From Streptomyces sp. V4I2 (lineage in GTDB: Bacteria > Actinomycetota > Actinomycetes > Streptomycetales > Streptomycetaceae), in contig NZ_JAUSZM010000003.1 in assembly GCF_030817655.1 (NCBI RefSeq), positions 9,858,001 to 9,922,000 on the forward strand: DNA of 64,000 nt. Reading direction: 5' to 3'. The position numbers were made by a program, and so were the translations under genes. The notes beneath the pieces are model-generated. The model made no database searches. It saw nothing but the letters and a program-made list of their open reading frames with translations, and was not told the DNA's origin. Numbering within the stretch: the stretch's first letter is position 1; each line of letters begins with the position of its first letter. Below, piece by piece: positions 39,541-47,614 of this stretch.

Positions 39541-40041
39541 TCAGGCGGTCCAGTCGGCCCCACGTCCCCGCACCTCGTCGAAGACCAGCCAGGTGCGGGT
39601 CGAGCGCACCCCGGGCACGGCCTGGATGTTCTCCAGCACGACCCGGCGCAGCGCCAGGTTGTCCGGTGCGCGGACGAGCACCAGGACGTCGAAGTCGCCC
39701 GTGACGAGGACGACATGCTCGACGTACGGCATGTCGCGCAGTTCACGCGAGATGTCGCGCCAGGCGTTCTGCTCGATGGTCAGCGTCACATAGGCGCTCG
39801 TGCCGAGGCCGGCCCGCTGCGGATTGAGCTGCGCGGTGAAGCCGGTGATGACCTCCTCGGCCACCAGCCTGCCGATGCGCGTGTAGGCGTTGGCCCGCGA
39901 GATGTGCACGTCCTCAGCGAGCGCCCGGACCGACACCCTGCCGTCCTTGAGGAGCCGGCTCAGGATCTGCCGGTCGATGTCGTCGAGCGGAACGGCAGTT
40001 CGTCCGGGCACCGACCCCGGGGTGGAGGTTTCCTCGGACAC
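39541..40041 (-). CDS. Lrp/AsnC-family regulator
   Basis: 166 residues from GTG 40041 with GGGAGGG five bases upstream. HTH at about residues 18-70 (LDDIDRQILSRLLKDGRVSVRALAEDVHISRANAYTRIGRLVAEEVITGFTAQLNPQRAGLG), then the RAM ligand-binding domain (YVTLTIEQNAWRDISRELRDMPYVEHVVLVTGDFDVLVLVRAPDNLALRRVVLENIQAVPGV). It is like BkdR, which controls branched-chain keto acid dehydrogenases. It is divergent from the E1alpha-E1beta-E2 operon with 120 bases between, and probably also acts at the aminotransferase promoter (shared motif). The inducer may be an aromatic or branched-chain amino or keto acid. Confidence 0.93.
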   Translation of the reverse strand: MSEETSTPGSVPGRTAVPLDDIDRQILSRLLKDGRVSVRALAEDVHISRANAYTRIGRLVAEEVITGFTAQLNPQRAGLGTSAYVTLTIEQNAWRDISRELRDMPYVEHVVLVTGDFDVLVLVRAPDNLALRRVVLENIQAVPGVRSTRTWLVFDEVRGRGADWTA

Positions 40042-40127
40042 ATTGCCCTCCCAGGGCGCTCAGCTCGGCAGTTCATCGCCGGTTCAGCCGAAGTATTGAA
40101 CACATATTCCGTAGTGGCGACCATTCT

Positions 40128-40146
40128 CCTGTCAAGTGTCCAGAGA
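40128..40146. promoter_or_regulatory. Motif shared by the aminotransferase and 2-oxoacid dehydrogenase promoters, copy 2
   Basis: CCTGTCAAGTGTCCAGAGA, 16 bases before the E1alpha ATG, with an AT-rich stretch (about 40090-40127) ahead of it. Counterpart of copy 1 at 36650. Probable Lrp/AsnC target or shared promoter element. Confidence 0.55.
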
Positions 40147-40161
40147 AAGCGAGTGCCCTCC

Positions 40162-41298
40162 ATGTCCGTGAAGAGCCTCCGACAGACGGTCCACGGCCTC
40201 CTGCCGTCCCTCACGCCGGTGCGGTTCGTGGCCGAGGACGGCACCCCCGTGGCCAAGCCGCCCACCGGATACGCCGAGCCCCCGGTCGAGGCCCTGCACG
40301 AGGCCTACCGGCGGATGGTCCTGGGGCGCCGGTTCGACACCCAGGCCACCGCGCTCACCAAGCAGGGGCGGCTCGCGGTCTACCCGTCCAGCCGGGGCCA
40401 GGAGGCCTGCCAGGTCGGTGCCGTGCTAGCGCTGCGCCCGGACGACTGGCTGTTTCCGACCTACCGGGACTCCGTGGCCCTGGTCACCCGAGGCATCGAC
40501 CCCCTCGAGGTACTGACGCTGCTGCGCGGCGACTGGCACTGCGGCTACGACCCGGCCGCCACCCGCGTCGCACCCCAGTGCACGCCGCTGGCCACTCAGG
40601 TGCTGCACGCCACCGGCATGGCGGAGTCACTGCGCCGCACGGGCGGGGACGGGGTGGCGATGGCCCTCGCCGGGGACGGGGCCACCAGCGAGGGCGACTT
40701 CCACGAGGCACTGAACTTCGCGGCCGTCTTCCGCGCGCCGGTCGTCTTCTTCGTCCAGAACAACAAGTACGCGATCTCCGTGCCGCTGGCCCGGCAGACC
40801 GCGGCGCCCGCCCTCGCGTACAAGGGCATCGGCTACGGGGTGCGCTCCGAACAGGTCGACGGAAACGACCTCGTCGCCGTCCTGGCGGTGCTGACCGCGG
40901 CCGTCGGGCACGCCCGTGCCGGGCACGGGCCTTTCCTGGTCGAGGCGCACACCTACCGCATGGACGCGCACACCAACGCCGACGACGCCACCCGCTACCG
41001 GAACGACGAGGAGGTCGAGCAGTGGAGCGCCGCCGACCCGCTCAGCCGGCTGGAGACCTACCTGCGGGCCCGCGGCGTACTCACCGACGAGGACGTCGCG
41101 GCTGTGCGGGAGGAGGCGGAGGCCGCGGCCGCCGAGCTGCGCGCGGGCATGAACGCGGACACCGCCGCCGACCCGCTGGAACTGTTCGACCACGTCTACG
41201 CCGAGCCGACCCCGCAACTGCGCGAACAGCGCGCCCTGTTGGCCGCCGAGCTGGCCGAGACCGACGAACCCACCACGCTTCAGACTCAGGAGGACTGA
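40162..41298 (+). CDS. 2-oxoacid dehydrogenase E1 component, alpha subunit
   Basis: 378 residues. Family marks: YRRMVLGRRFDTQATALTKQGRLAVYPSSRGQEACQVG, ThDP-binding GDGATSEGDFHEALNFAAVFRAPVVFFVQNNKYAIS, and AHTYRMDAHTNADDATRYR in the phosphorylation-loop region. It decarboxylates a 2-oxoacid and passes the acyl group to lipoyl-E2. Members are mostly branched-chain (BkdA) enzymes, but the context (aromatic aminotransferase, two PaaN-type genes, paa operon) points to phenylpyruvate giving phenylacetyl-CoA. First gene of a three-gene operon; the lipoamide dehydrogenase (E3) is not here and is presumably shared. Confidence 0.9.
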   Translation: MSVKSLRQTVHGLLPSLTPVRFVAEDGTPVAKPPTGYAEPPVEALHEAYRRMVLGRRFDTQATALTKQGRLAVYPSSRGQEACQVGAVLALRPDDWLFPTYRDSVALVTRGIDPLEVLTLLRGDWHCGYDPAATRVAPQCTPLATQVLHATGMAESLRRTGGDGVAMALAGDGATSEGDFHEALNFAAVFRAPVVFFVQNNKYAISVPLARQTAAPALAYKGIGYGVRSEQVDGNDLVAVLAVLTAAVGHARAGHGPFLVEAHTYRMDAHTNADDATRYRNDEEVEQWSAADPLSRLETYLRARGVLTDEDVAAVREEAEAAAAELRAGMNADTAADPLELFDHVYAEPTPQLREQRALLAAELAETDEPTTLQTQED

Positions 41299-41303
41299 CG
41301 GCC

Positions 41304-42323
41304 ATGGCCAAGGTCACGATGGCGCAGGCGCTGAACACCGCACTGCGCGACGCGCTGCGCGAGGACGAGCGTGTCCTCGTCTTCGGCGAGGACGTCGGCC
41401 CGCTCGGCGGCGTCTTCCGGATCACCGACGGACTGACCCGCGACTTCGGCGAGCAGCGGTGTTTCGACACCCCGCTGGCCGAGGCCGGCATCGTCGGACT
41501 GGCGGTCGGCATGGCGATGGGCGGTTTCCGGCCCGTGGTGGAGATGCAGTTCGACGCCTTCGCGTACCCGGCCTTCGAGCAGATCGCCTCGCATGTCGCC
41601 AAGCTCCGCAACCGCACCCGGGGGAGGCTCTCGCTGCCGATGGTGATCCGCATCCCGTACGCGGGCGGCATCGGCGGAGTCGAGCACCACTGCGACTCCA
41701 GCGAGGCGTACTACGCGCACACACCGGGATTGAAGGTCGTCACCCCGGCGACGGCCGAGGACGCGTACTGGCTGCTCCGGGACGCCGTGGCCGACCCCGA
41801 CCCGGTCGTCTTCCTGGAGCCGAAGAAGCTGTACTGGTCGAGGGAGGACACCGACCTGGAGCGGCGCGACGCGCAGCCGTTCGGGCGGGCGGCGATCCGG
41901 CGGGAGGGCCGAGACGCCACGGTCGTCGCGTACGGGCCGTCGGTTCCGGTGGCCCTGGCGGCCGCGGAAGCCGCGGCGGCCGAGGGCATCGACCTGGAAG
42001 TCGTGGATCTGCGGACGCTGGTGCCCTTCGACGACGAGACGGTCACGGCATCGGTACGCCGGACCGGGCGCTGCCTGGTCGTCCAGGAGGCCCAGGGCTT
42101 CGCCGGCGTCGGGGCGGAGATCGCCGCACGCGTACAGGAGCGCTGCTTCCACTCGCTGGCTGCGCCCGTCCTGAGGGTCGCCGGCTTCGACATCCCCTAT
42201 CCGCCGCCGAAGCTGGAGCACGCGCACCTGCCCGGCGTCGACCGGATCCTCGACGCGGTCGACCGCCTCCAGTTCGCCGACGAGCCGGACCCCCGGCACC
42301 TGCTGAGGGGAGCGGTCGCATGA
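41304..42323 (+). CDS. 2-oxoacid dehydrogenase E1 component, beta subunit
   Basis: 339 residues: MAKVTMAQALNTALRDALREDERVLVFGEDVGPLGGVFRITDGL, then DTPLAEAGIVGLAVGMAMGGFRPVVEMQFDAFAYPAFEQIASHVAKLRNRT, EHHCDSSEAYYAHTPGLKVVTPA, and a transketolase C-terminal domain with VVDLRTLVPFDDETV. A complete E1beta. AGGAGG upstream; 5 bases after E1alpha. Its stop overlaps the start of E2 (ATGA). Forms an alpha2beta2 heterotetramer with the preceding product. Confidence 0.93.
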   Translation: MAKVTMAQALNTALRDALREDERVLVFGEDVGPLGGVFRITDGLTRDFGEQRCFDTPLAEAGIVGLAVGMAMGGFRPVVEMQFDAFAYPAFEQIASHVAKLRNRTRGRLSLPMVIRIPYAGGIGGVEHHCDSSEAYYAHTPGLKVVTPATAEDAYWLLRDAVADPDPVVFLEPKKLYWSREDTDLERRDAQPFGRAAIRREGRDATVVAYGPSVPVALAAAEAAAAEGIDLEVVDLRTLVPFDDETVTASVRRTGRCLVVQEAQGFAGVGAEIAARVQERCFHSLAAPVLRVAGFDIPYPPPKLEHAHLPGVDRILDAVDRLQFADEPDPRHLLRGAVA

Positions 42324-43840
42324 CCACCGCGACGCTTGAGGAGCAGCTGTTCCGGCTGCCCGACCTCGGCGAAGGCCTGGCCGAAGCCGAGATCATCGAA
42401 TGGAAGGTCGCGGTCGGAGACACGGTGACGATCGACCAGATCGTGGTCGACGTCGAGACCGCCAAGGCCGCGGTCGAGGTACCGGTCCCGTACGCGGGCA
42501 CAGTGCTGCGTCTGCATGCGGAGGCGGGCACGGCCCTGGCGGTGGGGGAGCCGCTGATCACGGTGGGCGCGGACGCCTCCGGCGGGGCCGCAACGGCCGA
42601 TGGTCCCTGCGGTACGGCGCCGGGCGGGGCGGTGTCGGCCGACGCGGCCGTGGAGCGTTACCGGGAGGAGGAACAGGCCGGTTCCGGCAACGTCCTGATC
42701 GGCTACGGCACCGGCCATGGCCCGGCGACTTCGCGCCGCCGGCGTCGGCGCGCCGCAGTGGTGGCCCCGAGTGAGGCGTCCGGGGGCGCGAGCACCTCCG
42801 GTTCCGGCGCCGCACATGCCGAGGCCCCGATCGGCGTCGGCATACTGGCGCACGACGGCAACCCCGCCCCGGTCGCGGCAGGATCGCAGGACCCGGCCGT
42901 GGGCCTCGCGCCACACGCACCCCGGGTGATCTCCCCCCTCGTACGGAGGATGGCCCGGGACCACGGGATAGATCTTGCCGCTCTGGTGCCGTCCGGTCCC
43001 GCCGGCGTCGTGCTGAGACGGGACGTGGAGCAGGCCGTCGTCCGTGCCGCCACGCAGGCGCCGACGGAACCCGCCCCGGCACCGAACACCCCGGCGCAGT
43101 GGGCGTCGGCGCCCGCGCTCGCTTCGCGGGAACGCCCCGCCTCGGACGGTCCCGAGCGCATCCCGTTGCGCGGAGTCCGCCGTGCCGTCGCGGACAAGCT
43201 CTCCCGCAGCCGCACCGAGATTCCCGACGCCACCACCTGGGTCGACGTGGACGCGACCGGGCTGCTCGAGGTCAAGAAGGCCATGGAGGCCGCCGAACCT
43301 GGCCGCCGCGTCGGGCTGTTGGCCCTGCTGGCCCGCATCTGCGTCGCCGGCCTCGGCCGCTACCCGGAGCTGAACTCCACGGTGGACACCGAGCGGCGGG
43401 AGATCGTCCGCTACAGCGAGGTGCACCTCGGCTTCGCCGCCCAGACCGAGCGCGGGCTGGTCGTCCCGGTCGTCCGAGATGCCCAGCGCATGACGACCGT
43501 ACAACTGGCCGCCGAACTCACCCGGTTGACCGAACTCGCCCGCGACGGGCACCTGCCGCCGGACCGACTGACCGGCGGGACCTTCACCCTCAACAACTAC
43601 GGGGTGTTCGGCGTGGACGGATCCACGCCCATCATCAACCACCCGGAGGCCGCGCTGCTCGGCGCGGGACGCATCGTCGACAAACCGTGGGTCGTGGACG
43701 GCGCCCTCGCGGTCCGCAAGGTCATGCAGCTCTCCCTCAGCTTCGACCACCGCGTCTGCGACGGGGGAGTGGCCGGCGGCTTCCTGCGCTATGTGGCCGA
43801 CTGCGTGGAGCGCCCGGCGATCCTGCTCGCCGACGTCTGA
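42320..43840 (+). CDS. 2-oxoacid dehydrogenase E2 component (dihydrolipoamide acyltransferase)
   Basis: 506 residues. N-terminal lipoyl domain (about 10-85) with the modified Lys in VVDVETAKAAVEVPVP, an Ala/Gly/Pro-rich linker with a run of six Arg (SRRRRRRAAV), a peripheral subunit-binding domain (about 205-245: ISPLVRRMARDHGIDLAALVPSGPAGVVLRRDVE) and the catalytic domain with the acyltransferase motif FDHRVCDGG (H-x3-D-G). It transfers the acyl group from lipoate to CoA. Final gene of the operon. The lone basic tract in the linker is unusual but may be flexible tethering. Confidence 0.92.
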   Translation: MTTATLEEQLFRLPDLGEGLAEAEIIEWKVAVGDTVTIDQIVVDVETAKAAVEVPVPYAGTVLRLHAEAGTALAVGEPLITVGADASGGAATADGPCGTAPGGAVSADAAVERYREEEQAGSGNVLIGYGTGHGPATSRRRRRRAAVVAPSEASGGASTSGSGAAHAEAPIGVGILAHDGNPAPVAAGSQDPAVGLAPHAPRVISPLVRRMARDHGIDLAALVPSGPAGVVLRRDVEQAVVRAATQAPTEPAPAPNTPAQWASAPALASRERPASDGPERIPLRGVRRAVADKLSRSRTEIPDATTWVDVDATGLLEVKKAMEAAEPGRRVGLLALLARICVAGLGRYPELNSTVDTERREIVRYSEVHLGFAAQTERGLVVPVVRDAQRMTTVQLAAELTRLTELARDGHLPPDRLTGGTFTLNNYGVFGVDGSTPIINHPEAALLGAGRIVDKPWVVDGALAVRKVMQLSLSFDHRVCDGGVAGGFLRYVADCVERPAILLADV

Positions 43841-43886
43841 TCCGACCCGTCCTTCTCGTGTCCTCCTGGGTGCCCCGCACCCACTC

Positions 43887-43908
43887 ACCTACCGAACGTT
43901 CGGCCAGG
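43887..43908. promoter_or_regulatory. PaaR-like operator upstream of paaN
   Basis: A 22-base element with core ACCGAACGTTCGGC (43891-43904), symmetric at CCGAACGTTCGG. It fits the pattern ACTNACCGNNCGNNCGGTNAGT, which I recall for the TetR-type PaaR of corynebacteria, apart from a few outer positions. It lies immediately before the paaN ribosome-binding site (AGGAG at 43906-43910), so binding would block transcription or its start. No paaR gene is in the window. Confidence 0.6.
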
Positions 43909-43915
43909 AGCTCTC

Positions 43916-45628
43916 GTGTCCACCGACCAACACCCCGACTTCTTCGCACGTCATACGGATCTGCTCCACCAGGCGGTGGAGCGCGTCGCCGCCCGCGACC
44001 ACTGGTCGCCGTACCCGGAAAACCCCAGCACCTCCGTGTACGGACCGGGGGAACCCGAGCTGGGCGAGGCCGCCTTCCGTGGCCTTCTCGGCCGGCCCTT
44101 CCCCCTCGAAGGGCACCCCACCACCGGCACCGTCCCCGCCGCCGAGGTCTCCCCCTACGGCTTCCCGCTCGGCGTCAGTTACCCCCACCTGGTGCCCGAG
44201 GTGGCCGTGGCGACGGCCAGGTCCGCCGCCGTGGCGTGGCGCATCGCGAGCCCGGACACCCGCGCCGGTGTCGCGGCCGAGATCCTGTCCCGGCTGAACG
44301 CGGCGAGCTTCGGGATCGCACACGCCGTGCAGCACACCACGGGCCAGCCCTTCCTGATGGCGTTCCAGGCCGGCGGCCCGCACGCCCAGGACCGCGGCCT
44401 CGAAGCGGTGGCGTACGCCTGGCACGAGCAGAAGCGCCACCCGGCCACCGCCCGCTGGAGCAAGTCGCAGCGCAGAGGCGGCCCGCTCGTCATGGACAAG
44501 ACCTTCACCCCCGTCGGACACGGCGTGGCGGTGCTGATCGCCTGCAACACCTTCCCCACCTGGAACGGCTATCCCGGGCTCTTCGCGAGCCTGGTCACCG
44601 GCAACCCGGTGGTGGTCAAACCGCACCGGCGGGCCGTACTGCCGCTGGCGATCACCGTGCGCATCGCCCGCGAGGTCCTGGCCGAGGCCGGATTCGACCC
44701 GGACGTGGTGCTGCTCGCCGCCGAGCGCGACGACGAGCGCACCGCGCCCGCCCTCGCCACCCATCCCGACGTACGCATCGTGGACTTCATCGGCTCCAGC
44801 GAGTTCGGCGACTGGCTGGAGACCAACGCCCGCCAAGCCGTCGTCCACACCGAGAAGTCGGGACTCAACACCGTTGTCGTCGACTCCACGGACGACTACG
44901 CGGGACTCCTGCGCAACCTCGGGTTCTCGCTCTCCCTCTACAGCGGCCAGATGTGCACCACCCCGCAGAACATCCTCGTCCCCAGCGACGGCATCGACAC
45001 CGACCAAGGGCCGCGCACAGCCGACGAGTTCGCCGCCGACCTGGGCACCGCCCTGGACAAGCTGCTCGACGACCCGGCCCGTGCCGCAGCCACCCTCGGC
45101 GCGATCGTGAACGCCGGGGTACTGGGGCGCCTGGTGGAGGCGGCGGCCCTGGACCGTACCGCCCACCCCTCCCGCGACCTGGCCCACCCCGACCACCCGG
45201 ACGCGGTGATCCGCACGCCGCTGGTGGCCCGGCTCGACGCCGAGGCCGACGAAAAGACCTACACCAGCGAGTGGTTCGGACCGGTCTCCTTCGTCATCGG
45301 CACCGACTCCACCGCACACAGCCTGCGGCTTCTGCACGACACCGTACGGCGGCACGGCGCCCTGACCGCCTCCGTGTACGCGACCGACGAGGGCGTACTG
45401 GAGGCGGCTCGCGCGACCGCGCTGGAGGCGGGCGTGCACCTGTCGGAGAACCTGACCGGCGGCGTCTTCGTCAACCAGTCCGCCGCCTTCAGCGACTTCC
45501 ACGGCACCGCGGCCAACCCCGCCGCCAATGCCGCCCTCACCGACCCGGCCTTCGTCACGGGCCGCTTCTCGGTCGTCCAGTCCCGTCGCCACGCGCCCGC
45601 TCCGACCGAGGAGAACACCGATGCCTGA
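43916..45628 (+). CDS. paaN: PaaN, phenylacetate-pathway aldehyde dehydrogenase
   Basis: 570 residues, GTG start after CAGGAG. Aldehyde dehydrogenase core with intact catalytic residues: N211 in ACNTFPTWNGYP, K235 in VVVKPH, E313 in HTEKSGLN, and the nucleophile C347 in SGQMCTTPQNIL. C-terminal FVNQSAAFSDFHGTAANP. In the phenylacetyl-CoA pathway the semialdehyde produced on opening the oxepin ring is oxidised to 3-oxo-5,6-dehydrosuberyl-CoA; PaaN of actinobacteria is the presumed dehydrogenase, without the fused hydratase domain of PaaZ. Its stop overlaps the thiolase start by 8 bases. A PaaR-like operator precedes it. Confidence 0.9.
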   Translation: MSTDQHPDFFARHTDLLHQAVERVAARDHWSPYPENPSTSVYGPGEPELGEAAFRGLLGRPFPLEGHPTTGTVPAAEVSPYGFPLGVSYPHLVPEVAVATARSAAVAWRIASPDTRAGVAAEILSRLNAASFGIAHAVQHTTGQPFLMAFQAGGPHAQDRGLEAVAYAWHEQKRHPATARWSKSQRRGGPLVMDKTFTPVGHGVAVLIACNTFPTWNGYPGLFASLVTGNPVVVKPHRRAVLPLAITVRIAREVLAEAGFDPDVVLLAAERDDERTAPALATHPDVRIVDFIGSSEFGDWLETNARQAVVHTEKSGLNTVVVDSTDDYAGLLRNLGFSLSLYSGQMCTTPQNILVPSDGIDTDQGPRTADEFAADLGTALDKLLDDPARAAATLGAIVNAGVLGRLVEAAALDRTAHPSRDLAHPDHPDAVIRTPLVARLDAEADEKTYTSEWFGPVSFVIGTDSTAHSLRLLHDTVRRHGALTASVYATDEGVLEAARATALEAGVHLSENLTGGVFVNQSAAFSDFHGTAANPAANAALTDPAFVTGRFSVVQSRRHAPAPTEENTDA

Positions 45629-46802
45629 CGAGGTCTATCTGATCGACGGGGCCCGCACCCCGCAGGGCCGTCACGGCGGCGCCCTGGCGGCCGTACGCCC
45701 CGACGACCTGGCCGCCCTCGTCGTCGGCGAGGCGGTCCGGCGTTCCGGGATCCCGGCCGACGCCGTGGACGAGGTGATCCTCGGCGCCGCCAACCAGGCC
45801 GGCGAGGACAACCGGGACGTGGCCCGGATGGCGGTACTGCTGGCCGGACTGCCGCACACCGTGCCCGGATACACCGTCAACCGGCTGTGCGCCTCCGGGC
45901 TGACGGCCGTCGCCTCGGCCGCCCAGGCGATACGGGCGGGGGAGGCCGACCTGGTCGTGGCGGGCGGAGTGGAGTCGATGACCCGCGCCCCCTGGGTGAT
46001 GGCCAAGCCCGGCACGCCCTGGGCCCGGCCCGGCGAGGTGCACGACACCTCCATCGGCTGGCGCTTCACCAACCCCCGCTTCCCCGCTACGACCACCCTG
46101 TCGATGGGCGAGACCGCGGAGGAGGTCGCTGCCCTGGACGGCATCACCCGCCTCGACGCCGACGCCTTCGCACTGCGCAGCCACCGGCGGGCGCTCGCCG
46201 CCCAGCAGGCGGGCCGCTTCGCGAAGGAGATCGTCCCGGTGCCGGTGAAGGACGGCGAGGTGACCCAGGACGAGGGGCCCCGGCCCTCCACGTCGCTGGA
46301 GAAGCTGGGCGCGCTGCGCACCGTCTTCCGCGCGGACGGGATCGTCACCGCCGGTAACTCCTCGCCGTTGTCCGACGGGGCCGCGGCCCTGGTGGTGGCG
46401 AGCGGGTCGGCGGTCGAGCGGTACGGGCTCACTCCCCGGGCCCGCGTCGTCACCGCCGCCTCGGCCGGGGTCGAGCCCCACCTGATGGGGCTCGGTCCCG
46501 TGCCGGCCACCGCCAAGGCGCTGGACCGGGCCGGCTGGCAGGCAGGTGACCTGGACGCGGTCGAGCTGAACGAGGCCTTCGCCGCACAGGCGTTGACGGT
46601 CGTCCGCCGGCTGAAACTCGACGAGGACCGGGTCAACGCCGACGGCGGCGCCATCGCCCTCGGCCACCCGCTCGGCTGCTCCGGCGCCCGCATCCTGCTC
46701 ACCCTGCTCGGACGCATGGAACGCGAGGACGCCCGCCGGGGCCTGGCAACCCTGTGCGTCGGCGTCGGGCAGGGCGTGGCGATGCTGGTGGAGCGGCCAT
46801 GA
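45621..46802 (+). CDS. paaJ: Acetyl-CoA acyltransferase (thiolase), PaaJ-like
   Basis: 393 residues. Active-site Cys in TVNRLCASGLTAVASAAQAI (about residue 90), VAGGVESMTRAPWVMAK, ELNEAFAAQAL, His in DGGAIALGHPLGCSGARI and the second Cys in ATLCVGVGQG. A full thiolase. In the pathway it cleaves 3-oxo-5,6-dehydrosuberyl-CoA and 3-oxoadipyl-CoA to acetyl-CoA and succinyl-CoA. Starts inside paaN and overlaps the next gene by ATGA; translational coupling on both sides. The assignment to paaJ is by context; other thiolases look alike. Confidence 0.88.
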   Translation: MPDEVYLIDGARTPQGRHGGALAAVRPDDLAALVVGEAVRRSGIPADAVDEVILGAANQAGEDNRDVARMAVLLAGLPHTVPGYTVNRLCASGLTAVASAAQAIRAGEADLVVAGGVESMTRAPWVMAKPGTPWARPGEVHDTSIGWRFTNPRFPATTTLSMGETAEEVAALDGITRLDADAFALRSHRRALAAQQAGRFAKEIVPVPVKDGEVTQDEGPRPSTSLEKLGALRTVFRADGIVTAGNSSPLSDGAAALVVASGSAVERYGLTPRARVVTAASAGVEPHLMGLGPVPATAKALDRAGWQAGDLDAVELNEAFAAQALTVVRRLKLDEDRVNADGGAIALGHPLGCSGARILLTLLGRMEREDARRGLATLCVGVGQGVAMLVERP

Positions 46803-47614
46803 GCACGCCCATGAGTAGGTCGTACGACACCTTGCTGGTCGAGGAGCACGCGGACCGGGCCGTCGTCACCCTGCACCGGCCCGAGGCCCGCAACGCCATC
46901 AACGGCCGCATGATCGCCGAACTGCACCACGTCTGCGAGGACTTGGAACGCGACCCCAGGCTGCTGCTGCTCACCGGTCACGGTGAGGTCTTCGCCGGCG
47001 GCGCCGACATCGCCGAACTGCGGCGGCGCGGTCGGGACGAGGCGCTTCAGGGCATCAACAGCCGACTGTTCGAGCGGGTGCGCAGGCTGCCCATGCCCAC
47101 TGTCGCCGCGGTGGACGGCTGGGCGCTCGGCGGCGGCGCCGAACTGGCGTACGCCTGCGACATCCGGATCGCCGGGCCGGACGCCGTCTTCGGCAACCCC
47201 GAGCCGGGCCTGGGCATCCTGGCCGCCGCCGGTGCGTGCTGGCGGCTCAGGGAGCTGGTCGGCGAGTCGGTGGCCAAACAGGTCCTGCTCGCCGGGCGGA
47301 ACCTCGACGCGACGGCCGCGCACGCCTGCGGGCTGGTCATGGACGTCGTACCGGCCGACCGGCTGATCGCCGAAGCGCACGTCCTGCTCGACCGCATGGC
47401 CCGCTCCTCCGGACTCGCCCTGCGCCTGACCAAGCTCGTCACGGACGCTCCCGGTGCCCATCCGGTGGCCGACGACCTCGCCCAGGCCGTGCTGTTCGAG
47501 GGCCGCGACAAGAAGGAGCGCATGACGCGCTTCCTGGCCAAGAACGAGAAGAACGAAAAGAACGAGAAAGACGAGAAAGACGAGAAAGACGAGATGAACG
47601 GAGGCCCGGAATGA
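46799..47614 (+). CDS. Enoyl-CoA hydratase/isomerase with charged repeat tail (PaaF/PaaB-like step)
   Basis: 271 residues. Crotonase fold: RAVVTLHRPEARNAINGRMIAELHH, oxyanion-hole GHGEVFAGGADIAELRRRG, AAVDGWALGGGAELAYACDIRIA, GNPEPGLGILAAAGACWRLRELVGE. It has a Glu in the place of the usual first hydratase glutamate (NPEPGLG). The C-terminal 18 residues before MNGGPE are six tandem tripeptides K-N-E/K-D-E, encoded by a 9-base repeat (47540-47593); no homologue I know has this tail. The gene would hydrate 2,3-dehydroadipyl-CoA. ATG 46799 overlaps the thiolase stop; ATG 46811 also fits. Confidence 0.87.
   Translation: MSTPMSRSYDTLLVEEHADRAVVTLHRPEARNAINGRMIAELHHVCEDLERDPRLLLLTGHGEVFAGGADIAELRRRGRDEALQGINSRLFERVRRLPMPTVAAVDGWALGGGAELAYACDIRIAGPDAVFGNPEPGLGILAAAGACWRLRELVGESVAKQVLLAGRNLDATAAHACGLVMDVVPADRLIAEAHVLLDRMARSSGLALRLTKLVTDAPGAHPVADDLAQAVLFEGRDKKERMTRFLAKNEKNEKNEKDEKDEKDEMNGGPE
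47540..47593. repeat. 9-base in-frame tandem repeat, six copies
   Basis: Units AAGAACGAG (three, one with GAA) and AAAGACGAG (three), in frame, encoding KNE and KDE triplets at the C-terminus of the enoyl-CoA hydratase. They are strikingly A-rich in this genome. The ribosome-binding site of paaH (GGAGG at 47600-47604) follows immediately. Confidence 0.9.
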
